Shown here: piece by piece, positions 8,878 to 17,689 of the stretch
How positions within the stretch are numbered: the stretch's first letter is position 1
How the letters are laid out: each line of letters opens with the position of its first letter
NCBI GenBank assembly: GCA_947630695.1
Contig: CANRIM010000018.1
Span: forward strand, 1 to 46,040
Direction: 5' to 3'
Source: an uncultured Lachnospiraceae bacterium
GTDB taxonomy: Bacteria > Bacillota > Clostridia > Lachnospirales > Lachnospiraceae
Length of the DNA stretch: 46,040 nt
Made by a program: the position numbers and the translations under genes
The notes under the pieces: generated by a model
Seen by the model: the letters and a program-made list of their open reading frames with translations, nothing else
What the model was told of the DNA's origin: nothing
Database searches by the model: none

Positions 8878-8911
8878 CAAAAAAGCCCTCTATAACAACA
8901 GAGGGCTTTTT
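8878..8911. terminator. bidirectional intrinsic terminator between the SPFH gene and azlD
   Basis: AAAAGCCCTCT (8881-8891) pairs with AGAGGGCTTTT (8900-8910) around an 8-base loop. There is an A-run before and a T-run after, so it serves both convergent units. Confidence 0.92.
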
Positions 8912-8916
8912 CACGT

Positions 8917-9228
8917 TCAGAAAACGGTATACAACAGTAAATCCGCGGCGATCGCCGCAAGTACGCAGATCACCAGCGGACATTTCAGCCATGCAGTGAC
9001 TGCTGCCACCGCGCCGCCGATCAGGCCGATTTCCGGCCGGGCCGTGTCCACGGTGAAGATTCCGGGAAAAATCAAAGCGGCCATGGCGGTGTAGGGAATC
9101 AGATTTAAAAATTGTTCCATCTTCGGGCGGAAGTGGATTTTTTCACTCAGCATCGCCGGCAGCGCCCGGGGAATATAGGTCACAAGCGTCATACCGAGAA
9201 TCAAAACAATGACTTTATAATTCAGCAT
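8917..9228 (-). CDS. azlD: branched-chain amino acid exporter small subunit AzlD
   Basis: A 103-residue membrane protein with four hydrophobic helices, the small partner of AzlC in the LIV-E type exporter of branched-chain amino acids. The motif TYIPRALPAML near the N terminus and NLIPYTAMAALIFPGIF in the middle are family hallmarks. A GAGG site lies just upstream, overlapping the end of azlC, and only 10 bases separate the two genes. The reading frame ends just before the terminator at 8911. It is the last gene of the minus-strand envelope operon. Confidence 0.9.
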   Translation of the reverse strand: MLNYKVIVLILGMTLVTYIPRALPAMLSEKIHFRPKMEQFLNLIPYTAMAALIFPGIFTVDTARPEIGLIGGAVAAVTAWLKCPLVICVLAAIAADLLLYTVF

Positions 9229-9238
9229 GGAAAACGCC

Positions 9239-9949
9239 TCATTCCTTTTCTTTCAAATCTGTTAACAGCATGCCCAGTCCCGCACAAAGCAGTGTGGAAA
9301 CAATAATGGCCCAGCTCGCATCCAGAAACCGGGACAAAACGGTGTTGCAGGCTGCGGTAATTACCACCAGCAGGATCAGCCTGTGGTCCCGCCGGAGATT
9401 TGGCATGAGCAGGCTGATAAAGAGTGCGTACAGGGCAATGCCGAGGCTTGCAGAAAGAATCGCCGGGAGCAGGTCGGAAAGAAAAGCGCCCAGCGCAGAT
9501 CCGGTCAGCCAGGACGTATAGGCCACGGTAATCAGTCCCAAAAGAAACGGTGCGGAGCATAAAGATTCCGGTGTGGTTGTAAATATGGAGAAAGTTTCAT
9601 CTGTGACGCCGAAAGAAAGAAACAGCTTCATCGGCATCCGGGTGTCTTTCAGCCGGTGCATGACGCAGGTGCTCATGATAATGTGCCGGAGATTTAAAAT
9701 AAAGGTGGCCAGAATGATCACCAGGATTCCGGTCTGCGCGTACATACCGGCGGCCAGCATTTGACTGGCGCCGGCAAAGACGAAGGCAGACATCAGGATG
9801 GTTTCCAAAGCGGACAGGCCGCTTTGTCTGGCAATGACGGCATAAGCGATTGCCGACGGAATGAAACCGAAGAGAATCGGCATTCCGAATTTCAGCCCCC
9901 GGACGTAGTCGGTACGGGATTGTTCTTTTGTCATAGCATGCGTTCTCAT
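9239..9949 (-). CDS. azlC: branched-chain amino acid exporter large subunit AzlC
   Basis: A 236-residue polytopic membrane protein, the large subunit of the AzlCD exporter. Family segments are clear: GLKFGMPILFGFIPSAIAY, VFAGASQMLAAGMY and LNLRHIIMSTCVMHRL, the last being the characteristic conserved loop. About six to seven membrane helices can be counted. The start is uncertain: ATG at 9949 (MRTHAMTKEQ) or ATG at 9934 (MTKEQ); neither has a strong ribosome binding site, which suggests translation coupled to the LCP gene ending 9 bases upstream. Placement behind envelope polysaccharide genes is unusual for this exporter. Confidence 0.88.
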   Translation of the reverse strand: MRTHAMTKEQSRTDYVRGLKFGMPILFGFIPSAIAYAVIARQSGLSALETILMSAFVFAGASQMLAAGMYAQTGILVIILATFILNLRHIIMSTCVMHRLKDTRMPMKLFLSFGVTDETFSIFTTTPESLCSAPFLLGLITVAYTSWLTGSALGAFLSDLLPAILSASLGIALYALFISLLMPNLRRDHRLILLVVITAACNTVLSRFLDASWAIIVSTLLCAGLGMLLTDLKEKE

Positions 9950-9958
9950 CCTGAAAAA

Positions 9959-11434
9959 TTAAAGAGGGATCTCAACGTCCTGTGGTTCTGCCGGCTCCTC
10001 CGCGGGCGGCTCTGTGACAACTACCGGCGGCTCTGTGATCGTCACCGGCGGTGCGGTAATGACCGGCGGTTCTGTGGGGGTAATGGGCGGAACAGTAACT
10101 ACCGGCGCCTGAGTTACAGTAACGGAGGGAACCTCCGGTTCTTCAGGCGCTTCCGTCGTTGCAGCCGGCGGATTGGTATAAGTGTAATCCGGAGCTTCAG
10201 TAACGTCATACCAGGTATCGCCATCATCGGAGTCGTCGATATAGCTGTCGTCTGGCGGATAGGTATATCCGCCGGAACCGTTGTTGTACATAGACGCAAT
10301 ATAATCAGAAATTTCCTCGACTCTTGCCGGAACCTGATATTTTTCATCATTAAACAGGTACTGATGCAGCTGAACCACATTTTCCGAAAGCGTATCTACC
10401 GGATAGACATAGGAATCGCCGTCCCGGGTTGCCTTCTCAAAGGGGAATCCGGCGCTGCCGTTTTCCTCATCCAGCGTGAAGCTGCCGGCATAGTGTTTGA
10501 TCAGGTCTTCAATTTCATCATTGGTCAGGTCGGTACGCAGTTCCGGAGCAACCAGTTCCACAATTTTAATCAGTGTGCTGACGCCGGCGGAACGGGCTTT
10601 CTGTGCGGCAAGCATCAGAACCGTTCTCTGACGGAAGGTTCGTTTATAGTCGTCGCCCACGGTATGTCTGACACGGCCGTAGGCAGTTGCCTGCACACCG
10701 TCCAGATCATAGGTGCCGGGACTGCGGATAAAGGCAGAATTGGATCCGGTGATTTCATTGATTTCATTAATATACTGATTGATATCCGCAACTTCCGCTT
10801 CGTCCAGCGTAATCGTTACGCCGCCCAAAGCATCGATGACCTTGGAAACCACGCCGAAGTCCACCGAAATAAAGTTGTCGATCTGGACGTCTAAGTTTCT
10901 TTCCATCATGTTGATGGTATAGTAGGGACCAGCGTCCACCGTATCGTCGTTGGGAAGCGTATTTGCGGAGCCCCAGCTGTAGGCGTGAGTAGCCTTGCTG
11001 TATACGTAATCGCCGGTTTCATAGTAATCAAGATCACGCATCTGCAGAACGGTATCACGGTATACGGAAAGCAGTTTGACCTCTCCGGTTTTCCGGTTCA
11101 GGCTGACAATGATCATACAGTCGGAACGCTTGTCCCCGTAATTGCTGGTGGACATATCGGTAACGCTGTCGTCGTCTCTGGAATCCAGGCCCATCAGCAG
11201 AATGTTCCAGTAGCCCTCCCGGTTCTGTACATCTTCCTGCTCGGGATCTTCTACCTTATCGATCTTGATTTGTTTATACGCTTTTTTCAGCCGCGTAATT
11301 TTCGGGTACGCATATACGAATACGCCGATGCATACGATGCAGAGAAAAACGAGGGAGCAGTTTATGATAAATTTGGTCCGCTGACGTCGGGACATATGCT
11401 GCCATCTTTCTTTTATGCTGTGATTTGGTTTCAT
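9959..11434 (-). CDS. LytR-CpsA-Psr (LCP) family wall-polymer ligase
   Basis: LCP enzymes move teichoic acid or capsular polysaccharide from lipid carrier to peptidoglycan on the outer membrane face. 491 residues: a cytoplasmic basic stretch, one membrane helix at about residues 26-46, then the catalytic domain. Conserved arginines and aspartates appear in NILLMGLDSRDDD, KRSDCMIIVSLN, LLSVYRDTVLQM and YGRVRHTVGDDYKRTFRQRT. After about residue 380 a long tail rich in Pro, Thr, Val and Tyr carries repeats of the type PPVITAPP, TEPPVVV and TEPPAEEP; it has no sortase or membrane anchor. I prefer ATG at 11434, ten bases after AGGAGG; GTG at 11440 is too close to that site. Lies directly downstream of the sugar phosphotransferase gene, its likely partner in polymer assembly. 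Confidence 0.9.
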   Translation of the reverse strand: MKPNHSIKERWQHMSRRQRTKFIINCSLVFLCIVCIGVFVYAYPKITRLKKAYKQIKIDKVEDPEQEDVQNREGYWNILLMGLDSRDDDSVTDMSTSNYGDKRSDCMIIVSLNRKTGEVKLLSVYRDTVLQMRDLDYYETGDYVYSKATHAYSWGSANTLPNDDTVDAGPYYTINMMERNLDVQIDNFISVDFGVVSKVIDALGGVTITLDEAEVADINQYINEINEITGSNSAFIRSPGTYDLDGVQATAYGRVRHTVGDDYKRTFRQRTVLMLAAQKARSAGVSTLIKIVELVAPELRTDLTNDEIEDLIKHYAGSFTLDEENGSAGFPFEKATRDGDSYVYPVDTLSENVVQLHQYLFNDEKYQVPARVEEISDYIASMYNNGSGGYTYPPDDSYIDDSDDGDTWYDVTEAPDYTYTNPPAATTEAPEEPEVPSVTVTQAPVVTVPPITPTEPPVITAPPVTITEPPVVVTEPPAEEPAEPQDVEIPL

Positions 11435-11471
11435 TATCACGTGTCCTCCTTCTGTATATTAAATGAATAGA

Positions 11472-12875
11472 TTAATAAGCATTTTTATTGATAAATCCTT
11501 TAAAAAATGTAAGGAACAGAATTTTGATGTCAAACCCGAAGGTCCAGTGTTCAATATAATACAGATCAAAATCGATCCGGTGCCGGATGGAAGTGTTGCC
11601 GCGGTAGCCGTTGACCTGCGCCCAGCCGGTCATGCCGGGACGCACCTGATGCTTGACCATGTATCGCGGAATTTCTTCCTTGAATTTATCAACGAAATAC
11701 GGCCGTTCCGGCCTCGGGCCTACCAGGCTCATGCTTCCCGTCAGAACGTTAAAGAGCTGGGGAAGCTCGTCAATGCTGGTGGCACGGATAAATTTGCCGA
11801 AGCCCGTCACCCGGGGATCATTTTCCGTGGTCCAGCATTTTTTCTCCACATTTTCCTTCTGCACCTGCATGGAGCGGAATTTGTACATTTTAAAGCTTTT
11901 ATTATGAATGCCGATGCGCTCCTGCTTGAAAATCACAGGACCCGGCGAGGTGAGCTTGATTAAAAGCGCCACCAGAAGCATCAGCGGAGAAAACAGAATA
12001 ATGGCAAAAACGGCGCCCACAATATCAAAAGCCCGCTTGATAAACCGGTTGAAGCTTTCCTGCAGCGGGACATAGCGGATATTGATGACCGGCAGTCCGA
12101 ACAGGTCTTCCGTGTAGGGATTGGAAGTGATAATGTTATTATAATCCGGGATGAACTTCGTATGCACGCCGGATTTTTCGCACATATTTACAATTTTTGC
12201 CAGCTTGTCGTATTCTTCGATACTTAAGGTAATGGCAATTTCGTCCAGCCGGTTTTCCGGCAGAATCACGAACAGATTATCGATGCGTCCGATGACCTTG
12301 ATGCCGTTATAGTGGCTGCCGCTTTCCATGTTGTCATCGAGGATGCCGCGGATGATGTAGCCCCACTGGGGGTTGGCGGCCACCCGGTCAATAAAAGCCT
12401 CGGCGGCATTGGAGTATCCAACCAGAAGGATATGCTTCTGATTGAATCCGGTTTTCCGGAAGTGATTCAATATGGAATGCAGTGTGTAGCGGAAGATGCA
12501 GCCGAATATGGTATTGAAGCAGAAAAAGATGAACAGCATCTGCCGGGAGAAGTTTACCTGCCCGATGATGTACAGCACCAGAATAAAGAGAATCAGCCCG
12601 ATGCCGTTGGCTTTGAAAATGCCGGCAAATTCTTCCCGTCTGCCGCGCAATCTTTTTTGCGCGTACAGGTGCATGATATTGTAAAGTATCAGATAAACAG
12701 GTATAATAAAGAACAGAGCGTACAGATAGTCTCTGGCGGGAAGTACGGCGCCGTGCTGTTCGATCAGTCCGCTCGAAATCCGGATATACCATGCCAGCCA
12801 GTAGGAAAAGCCAATGATGATACCGTCCAGAACCACATGCAGTTGATTCAGTTGTCGTTGGTTGTTTTTTATCAT
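11472..12875 (-). CDS. polyprenyl-phosphate sugar phosphotransferase (WcaJ/PglC superfamily)
   Basis: Initiates surface polysaccharide synthesis by transferring a sugar-1-phosphate to undecaprenyl phosphate. 467 residues: four to five N-terminal membrane helices (about 1-140), a CoA-binding-like domain starting [15 protein letters not shown], and a C-terminal bacterial sugar transferase domain. The latter shows [58 protein letters not shown] and [16 protein letters not shown], the complete set of family motifs. The sugar cannot be told from sequence; glucose or galactose phosphate are common in this group. The start lacks a good ribosome binding site, and a TATAAT stands only 8 bases upstream on the minus strand, so the message may be nearly leaderless. 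First gene of the operon with the LCP gene and azlCD. Confidence 0.9.
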   Translation of the reverse strand: MIKNNQRQLNQLHVVLDGIIIGFSYWLAWYIRISSGLIEQHGAVLPARDYLYALFFIIPVYLILYNIMHLYAQKRLRGRREEFAGIFKANGIGLILFILVLYIIGQVNFSRQMLFIFFCFNTIFGCIFRYTLHSILNHFRKTGFNQKHILLVGYSNAAEAFIDRVAANPQWGYIIRGILDDNMESGSHYNGIKVIGRIDNLFVILPENRLDEIAITLSIEEYDKLAKIVNMCEKSGVHTKFIPDYNNIITSNPYTEDLFGLPVINIRYVPLQESFNRFIKRAFDIVGAVFAIILFSPLMLLVALLIKLTSPGPVIFKQERIGIHNKSFKMYKFRSMQVQKENVEKKCWTTENDPRVTGFGKFIRATSIDELPQLFNVLTGSMSLVGPRPERPYFVDKFKEEIPRYMVKHQVRPGMTGWAQVNGYRGNTSIRHRIDFDLYYIEHWTFGFDIKILFLTFFKGFINKNAY

Positions 12876-12972
12876 AAATAATAATTATATCCAGAAGGCT
12901 GATTTTATACACCACAGCGGTGCATATAACTATCCATCATGTTATCATTGAAAACACAAAAAAGCAAATATT

Positions 12973-12989
12973 TTTACACATTTTTTACA
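12973..12989 (+). promoter_or_regulatory. direct-repeat activator site before degP (OmpR/PhoB-type box)
   Basis: TTTACA at 12973-12978 and again at 12984-12989, exactly 11 bases (one helical turn) apart. Both lie in identical 10-base contexts (TTTTTACACA). They occupy the place of a -35 box, upstream of TATAAT at 13001. This layout matches sites of OmpR/PhoB-family response regulators such as Bacillus PhoP, and resembles the CiaR repeats before htrA in streptococci. The regulator itself is not in the window. Confidence 0.5.
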
Positions 12990-13000
12990 CAAATGATACC

Positions 13001-13006
13001 TATAAT
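13001..13006 (+). promoter_or_regulatory. -10 element for degP
   Basis: Perfect TATAAT at 13001-13006 with no recognisable -35 hexamer at 16-18 bases. The direct repeats stand there instead, which is typical of an activator-dependent promoter. Confidence 0.55.
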
Positions 13007-13053
13007 GCACATCGTATTCAGAAATGAGACAGCAAGAGAAAGGAGCAGTTAAA

Positions 13054-14700
13054 ATGTTTGACGAGAATCTGAATCCAAATGAAGAAATACTTTCAACCGG
13101 TGAAGAAGCAGCGGCGGAAACGGAAAGTCCCGTTTCCGAAGCATCGGCAGCAGCCGGTATAGATGAAGCAGCTCTGCATGAAACCACATCTGCAGATACC
13201 GTATTTACAGAGACGACGGAGGAACCGGTTTCCTCTGCAGACACGGTATCGGCAGAAACCACAGCACCGGAAAATGCGGATGCAGATACAGCATCCGCAG
13301 ACACAGCCGCCGCAGCATCCGGCGAAGCGGAAACCGCATCGGAAAATACGACCCAGGCGCAGCAGGAAAATGTGGTATACCACGCCTATCATATTACGGA
13401 AGACAATTACACCACGGATTCCGCCAATGCGAAAACGGCGAAAAAAGCAAAGAAAGCCAGAAAAGCAAAATCCCACGGCGCAGCTTTCTGGGTCAAGGCA
13501 GTGGCCGCCGGCCTGGTATTCGGCATTGCCGCTTTCGGTTCCATACGGGGGTTAAGCGCGATTTTTCCGGAAAAAGCGGCTGAAGTGAAAAAGACCGTCA
13601 ACATCAGTCAGGTCGGCAATGCGGACGGCAGCAATGTATCCTCTGTGGTTACCGCAACGGACAGCCATACCGTTTATGATGTCTCAGCGGTGGTCAAAGA
13701 AGTGATGCCGGCGGTGGTTTCCATTGAATGTAAGGGAACACAGACGGTAATGACCTTCTTCGGACAGCAGGAACAGCCCATGCAGGGCGCAGGAACAGGC
13801 ATTATCGTAGGAAATAATGATGAAGAACTGCTGATTGCCACCAATAACCATGTGATTGCCAACGCGGATGAACTGAAGGTAACGCTGACGGACGATTCTT
13901 CTGCCGCAGCTTATGTAAAAGGCACCAGCTCTGACGTGGACCTTGCAGTGATTGCAGTGAAGCTGTCAGATTTGTCGGATGATGCCAGGGAAGCCATCAA
14001 GGTTGCCACACTGGGCGATTCCGAAAAGCTGGTGGTAGGAGAACCCACCATCGCCATCGGCAATGCTCTGGGATACGGACAGTCGGTAACCTCCGGTATC
14101 GTAAGCGCACTTGACCGCGCCGTGACAGTCACCACCGATGACAGCTATGGATTCGGCAATTCCCAGACCATTACCAGTTATCTGATTCAGACGGATGCGG
14201 CCATCAACCCCGGCAATTCCGGCGGGCCGCTGCTGAACAGCAAGGGCGAGGTCATCGGCATCAATTCCGTGAAATATGAAGACAGCAGCGTGGAAGGTAT
14301 GGGCTATGCGATTCCCATCAACAAAGCCCTTCCGATTCTGGAGGATCTGATGACCCGGGAAACCAAGACAAAGGTTGCGGAAGATCAGCAGTCCGCACTG
14401 GGCATTTCGGGAACAAACGTAACCAGTGACGCGAGCATGGTTTACGGAATGCCGGCCGGCGTATTTGTCGCACAGGTCATTGAAGGCGGCGGCGCGGAAA
14501 AAGCCGGTATGAAACGCGGCGATATTATCTGCGAACTGGACGGAACCAGTATTTCTTCCATGAATGATCTGACGGAAGAGCTGCTGTACCATGCGGCAGG
14601 CACCAAGGTAGACGTAGTGATTTACAGAAATACCGACGGAGAGTACCAGAAAATGACGCTGAATGTAAAACTGGGCGCCAAGGCAGATCTGGATGACTGA
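13054..14700 (+). CDS. membrane-anchored serine protease HtrA/DegP (S1C)
   Basis: Surface quality-control protease. 548 residues. The N-terminal ~135 residues are a cytoplasmic, Ala/Thr/Glu-rich low-complexity stretch (repeated SADTVSAETT-type units) ending in a lysine-rich block (KTAKKAKKARKAK). One membrane helix follows (AFWVKAVAAGLVFGIAAFG), placing the rest outside. The trypsin-like domain has the catalytic triad His266 (NNHVI), Asp296 (DVDLAVIAV) and Ser389 (NPGNSGGPLL). A single PDZ domain follows with GVFVAQVIEGGGAEKAGMKR. The family's usual length is about 400-450, so the long acidic cytoplasmic tail is the odd part. ATG 13054 is chosen because AAAGGAG stands just upstream; ATG 13024 lacks such a site. 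Probably stress-induced through the direct-repeat box upstream. Confidence 0.93.
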   Translation: MFDENLNPNEEILSTGEEAAAETESPVSEASAAAGIDEAALHETTSADTVFTETTEEPVSSADTVSAETTAPENADADTASADTAAAASGEAETASENTTQAQQENVVYHAYHITEDNYTTDSANAKTAKKAKKARKAKSHGAAFWVKAVAAGLVFGIAAFGSIRGLSAIFPEKAAEVKKTVNISQVGNADGSNVSSVVTATDSHTVYDVSAVVKEVMPAVVSIECKGTQTVMTFFGQQEQPMQGAGTGIIVGNNDEELLIATNNHVIANADELKVTLTDDSSAAAYVKGTSSDVDLAVIAVKLSDLSDDAREAIKVATLGDSEKLVVGEPTIAIGNALGYGQSVTSGIVSALDRAVTVTTDDSYGFGNSQTITSYLIQTDAAINPGNSGGPLLNSKGEVIGINSVKYEDSSVEGMGYAIPINKALPILEDLMTRETKTKVAEDQQSALGISGTNVTSDASMVYGMPAGVFVAQVIEGGGAEKAGMKRGDIICELDGTSISSMNDLTEELLYHAAGTKVDVVIYRNTDGEYQKMTLNVKLGAKADLDD

Positions 14701-14701
14701 T

Positions 14702-14735
14702 AAAAAAACGGGACCGGAAGTAGTTTCCGGTCCCG
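14702..14735 (-). terminator. intrinsic terminator of the nrdD-nrdG operon
   Basis: An 11-base perfect stem (CGGGACCGGAA 14709-14719 and its complement 14725-14735). The A-run at 14702-14708 becomes a T-run on the minus strand. It may also fold in the degP message, but there is no T-run on that side. Confidence 0.88.
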
Positions 14736-14749
14736 CATAGAAAACAAGC

Positions 14750-15292
14750 TCATAGCCTTTTTGGTTTTGTTTTATCTTCCCAAAGAACGATCGAACCTGT
14801 TTCGGTCGTTTTTTGTATGTCAATGATCCGCTGATTTTCCGAACCCCGAAACTGCAGTCCCGGATTTTTCTGTTCTTCGATAAAGCGGCCGTCCACCAGC
14901 ACGTCGATGGTATCCAGCAGCGCGTCCGTCACCTCGCACCGGGGATGAGAACCGTCGGTTTTCAGCATTTCATAGGTGAAGCCGCTGTAGGCCCAGATGT
15001 TCTTTTCGGGAAAAGCGGTTTTCACCTGCTGCAGAAAGGGCAGAAGTGCGCGCTGATTGGAGGGTTCAAAGGGTTCGCCGCCCAGGACCGTAAGCCCTTT
15101 GATATAGGCTTTATTTAAAAGAGAAAGAATTTTTTCTTCGGTTTCTTTTGTGAACGGTTCGCCGTATGCAAAGTCCCATGTTTCCGGCTGGAAACAGTTT
15201 TTGCAGTGATTGGTGCAGCCGGATACGAATAATGTGACGCGGACGCCGGGGCCGTTTGCAATATCGCAGTCTTTGATGGTTCCGTAATACAT
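14750..15292 (-). CDS. nrdG: anaerobic ribonucleotide reductase activating protein
   Basis: Radical-SAM enzyme that makes the glycyl radical on NrdD. 180 residues. The iron-sulfur motif CTNHCKNC (CxxxCxxC) is intact near residue 26 and is followed by FQPETWDF; the glycine-rich SAM-binding segment LTVLGGEPFEPSN is present. I start at ATG 15292 because AAAGGAGG precedes it; a longer in-frame ORF to 15352 has no such site. It lies downstream of nrdD after a 99-base spacer that contains a hairpin. Its presence implies growth without oxygen. Confidence 0.95.
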   Translation of the reverse strand: MYYGTIKDCDIANGPGVRVTLFVSGCTNHCKNCFQPETWDFAYGEPFTKETEEKILSLLNKAYIKGLTVLGGEPFEPSNQRALLPFLQQVKTAFPEKNIWAYSGFTYEMLKTDGSHPRCEVTDALLDTIDVLVDGRFIEEQKNPGLQFRGSENQRIIDIQKTTETGSIVLWEDKTKPKRL

Positions 15293-15328
15293 TGGCAGCC
15301 TCCTTTGCAAAATAGAATCAGCAGATAA

Positions 15329-15360
15329 ACAGCCTGTCGTCAGATGGTACAACAGGCTGT
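15329..15360 (-). other. hairpin in the nrdD-nrdG spacer
   Basis: A perfect 9-base inverted repeat (ACAGCCTGT 15329-15337 and ACAGGCTGT 15352-15360) with a 14-base loop. There is no T-run after it on the minus strand. It is better read as an mRNA processing or stability element that sets the NrdD to NrdG ratio than as a terminator. Confidence 0.5.
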
Positions 15361-15391
15361 CTGAAAGAATATATTTGAAATGATTGAAAAA

Positions 15392-17566
15392 CTACAGATG
15401 TAAGACACGATCTTTGATTTCCTGGGTCCGGCCCTGGTTCCAGTACTGGGTGCCGATGTAACCGCAGGTCCTTCTGGCGACATTCATCGTATCCTGATCC
15501 TGATTGCCGCACTGCGGGCATGTCCATACCAGCTTGCCGTCCTGCTCTTTGATCTCGATCTCACCGTCCCAGCCGCAGCGCTGGCAGTAGTCGGATTTGG
15601 TATTGAGCTCGGCGTAAATGATATTGTCATAGATAAATTTCATGACTTCCAGTACCGCTTCGATATTGTTCTGCATATCGGGTACTTCCACATAGCTGAT
15701 GGCGCCGCCCGGAGAAAGATGCTGGAACTGCGCTTCAAAGCGGAGTTTTTCGAAAGCGTCGATCTCTTCGGTGACATGCACATGGTAGCTGTTGGTGATA
15801 TATCCTTTGTCTGTCACGCCGGGGATAATACCGAAACGGCGCTGCAGGCATTTGGCAAATTTATAGGTGGTGGATTCCAGCGGCGTGCCGTAGAGGCTGA
15901 AATCAATATTGTGCGCTTCTTTCCAGCGGCGGCAGGCAGCATTCATGTATTCCATGACGCTGAGTGCAAAAGGCGTTGCGCTGGGATCGGTATGGCTCTT
16001 GCCGGTCATGTATTTGACGCACTCGTAAAGTCCGGCGTAACCCAAAGAGATGGTGGAATATCCGCCGTACAGCAGTTTGTCAATGGTTTCGCCTTTTTTC
16101 AGCCTTGCACAGGCGCCGTACTGCCAGAGAATCGGCGCGGCGTCGGATAAAGTGCCTTTCAGACGTTCATGACGGCACATCAGCGCGCGGTGGCAGAGCT
16201 CCAGACGCTCGTCGAAGATTTCCCAGAATTTATCGAAGTCTCCGCCGGAGGAAAGGGCGATATCCACAAGGTTCAGGGTAACCACGCCCTGATTGAATCT
16301 GCCGTAGTATTTCGGTTCGCCGTTTTCATCTACATAAGGGGTCAGGAAGCTGCGGCATCCCATACAGGTGTAGCAGTGTCCCTCGCCGTTTTTGTCGATC
16401 TTTAACTCCAGCATTTTCTTTTCGGAAATATAATCCGGCACCATACGCTTGGCGGTACATTTCGCGGCCAGCTCGGTCAGATACCAGTAGGGAGAGCCTT
16501 CCGTAATATTGTCTTCTTCCAGAACGTAGATCAGTTTGGGGAAAGCCGGAGTGATCCAGACGCCTTTTTCGTTTTTCACGCCCTGATACCGCTGCTTGAG
16601 CACTTCCTCGATAATCATTGCAAGGTCGTCTTTTTCCCGCTGGTCCTTTGCTTCGTTCAGATACATGAATACCGTCACGAAGGGCGCCTGCCCGTTGGTG
16701 GTCAGAAGCGTCACAACCTGATACTGGATCGTCTGTACGCCTTTGCTGATTTCATCCCGTACACGCAGCTCTACCAGTTTGTCAATGGCTTCATCGGAAA
16801 GATGGCTGCCGATGGCTTCATTTTCCTCCAGGACGGTCTTACGGAATTTCTCACGGCTGACCTGTACGAAGGGCGCCAGATGCGTCAGGGAAATAGACTG
16901 TCCGCCGTACTGATTGGAAGCCACCTGCGCGATGATCTGTGTCGCAATATTGCAGGCTGTGGAAAAGCTGTGAGGCCGTTCAATCAGTGTGCCGGTGATA
17001 ACGGTTCCGTTCTGCAGCATATCTTCCAGGTTGACCAGATCGCAGTTGTGCATGTGCTGTGCAAAATAATCGGAATCATGGAAATGGATCAGTCCGTCGT
17101 TGTGCGCGTCAACAATGTCCTTGGGCAGCAGGATACGGTTTGTGATATCTCTGGAAACTTCGCCGGCCATATAGTCACGCTGGGTGGAATTGACCACGGG
17201 ATTCTTGTTGGAATTTTCCTGCTTTGCCTCTTCGTTGTTGCACTCGATCAGGCTTAAGATTTTGTCATCGGTGGTATTGGACTGACGCACCAGCGTTCTG
17301 GTATAACGATAGGTGATATATGCCTTGGCGACTTCAAAGGCGCCGTGGGCCATGATCTGTTTCTCCACCATATCCTGGATTTCTTCTACGCTGGGAGAGC
17401 GGCCGAGCTGCTCGCAGGAAAGAACCACGCTGTCTGCAATTCGCTGGATCTGCATCGGCGTCATGCGCTCCTGTTCCGGAACGGTATCGTTGGCTTTGCT
17501 GATGGCGACAATAATCTTGGTAATATCGAAAGCATTCTCAGCACCGTTTCTTTTTATGATCTTCAT
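15392..17566 (-). CDS. nrdD: anaerobic ribonucleoside-triphosphate reductase (class III)
   Basis: Reduces ribonucleoside triphosphates to deoxy forms under anaerobiosis using a glycyl radical. 724 residues, typical length. An N-terminal ATP-cone occupies about residues 1-95 (IIKRNGAENAFDITKI). The core shows GQSISLTHLAPFV and CRSFLTPYVDENGEP. The C terminus has the zinc site CQRC and CPQC and the radical loop RRTCGYIG with the radical glycine at residue 702. ATG 17566 follows GGAG, whereas an ORF extension to 17620 has no site of its own. The promoter carries two NrdR boxes, so it is repressed by NrdR when dATP is high. Operon with nrdG. Confidence 0.97.
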   Translation of the reverse strand: MKIIKRNGAENAFDITKIIVAISKANDTVPEQERMTPMQIQRIADSVVLSCEQLGRSPSVEEIQDMVEKQIMAHGAFEVAKAYITYRYTRTLVRQSNTTDDKILSLIECNNEEAKQENSNKNPVVNSTQRDYMAGEVSRDITNRILLPKDIVDAHNDGLIHFHDSDYFAQHMHNCDLVNLEDMLQNGTVITGTLIERPHSFSTACNIATQIIAQVASNQYGGQSISLTHLAPFVQVSREKFRKTVLEENEAIGSHLSDEAIDKLVELRVRDEISKGVQTIQYQVVTLLTTNGQAPFVTVFMYLNEAKDQREKDDLAMIIEEVLKQRYQGVKNEKGVWITPAFPKLIYVLEEDNITEGSPYWYLTELAAKCTAKRMVPDYISEKKMLELKIDKNGEGHCYTCMGCRSFLTPYVDENGEPKYYGRFNQGVVTLNLVDIALSSGGDFDKFWEIFDERLELCHRALMCRHERLKGTLSDAAPILWQYGACARLKKGETIDKLLYGGYSTISLGYAGLYECVKYMTGKSHTDPSATPFALSVMEYMNAACRRWKEAHNIDFSLYGTPLESTTYKFAKCLQRRFGIIPGVTDKGYITNSYHVHVTEEIDAFEKLRFEAQFQHLSPGGAISYVEVPDMQNNIEAVLEVMKFIYDNIIYAELNTKSDYCQRCGWDGEIEIKEQDGKLVWTCPQCGNQDQDTMNVARRTCGYIGTQYWNQGRTQEIKDRVLHL

Positions 17567-17631
17567 GACTTTTCTCCTTCGGTTGCGGCACGCGCACCTC
17601 GTAAGGAGCGCTCCTGCCATATCGTCTCACA

Positions 17632-17679
17632 CAACAAGATATTGTGTATCGACAGAATCTAAAATAGCATATATTGTAG
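17632..17679 (-). promoter_or_regulatory. paired NrdR boxes upstream of nrdD
   Basis: Read on the minus strand, CTACAATATATGCTAT (17679-17664) and ACACAATATCTTGTTG (17647-17632) both resemble the NrdR box ACACWATATATWGTGT. They match at 11 and 13 of 16 positions. They are 32 bases centre to centre, the three-helical-turn spacing known for NrdR. The first overlaps the promoter spacer and -10, so binding should block transcription. Confidence 0.75.
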
Positions 17680-17689
17680 CGGCAGTCAA
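17661..17689 (-). promoter_or_regulatory. sigma-A-like promoter for nrdD-nrdG
   Basis: On the minus strand: TTGACT (17689-17684), exactly 17 bases, TATTTT (17666-17661). The upstream NrdR box fills the spacer. Confidence 0.65.

Noticed and set aside
9761-10894. 377-residue open frame antisense to the LCP and azlC genes
   Set aside because: Caused by the low stop frequency opposite Pro/Thr/Val-rich coding sequence; it crosses two real genes and lacks any family motif.
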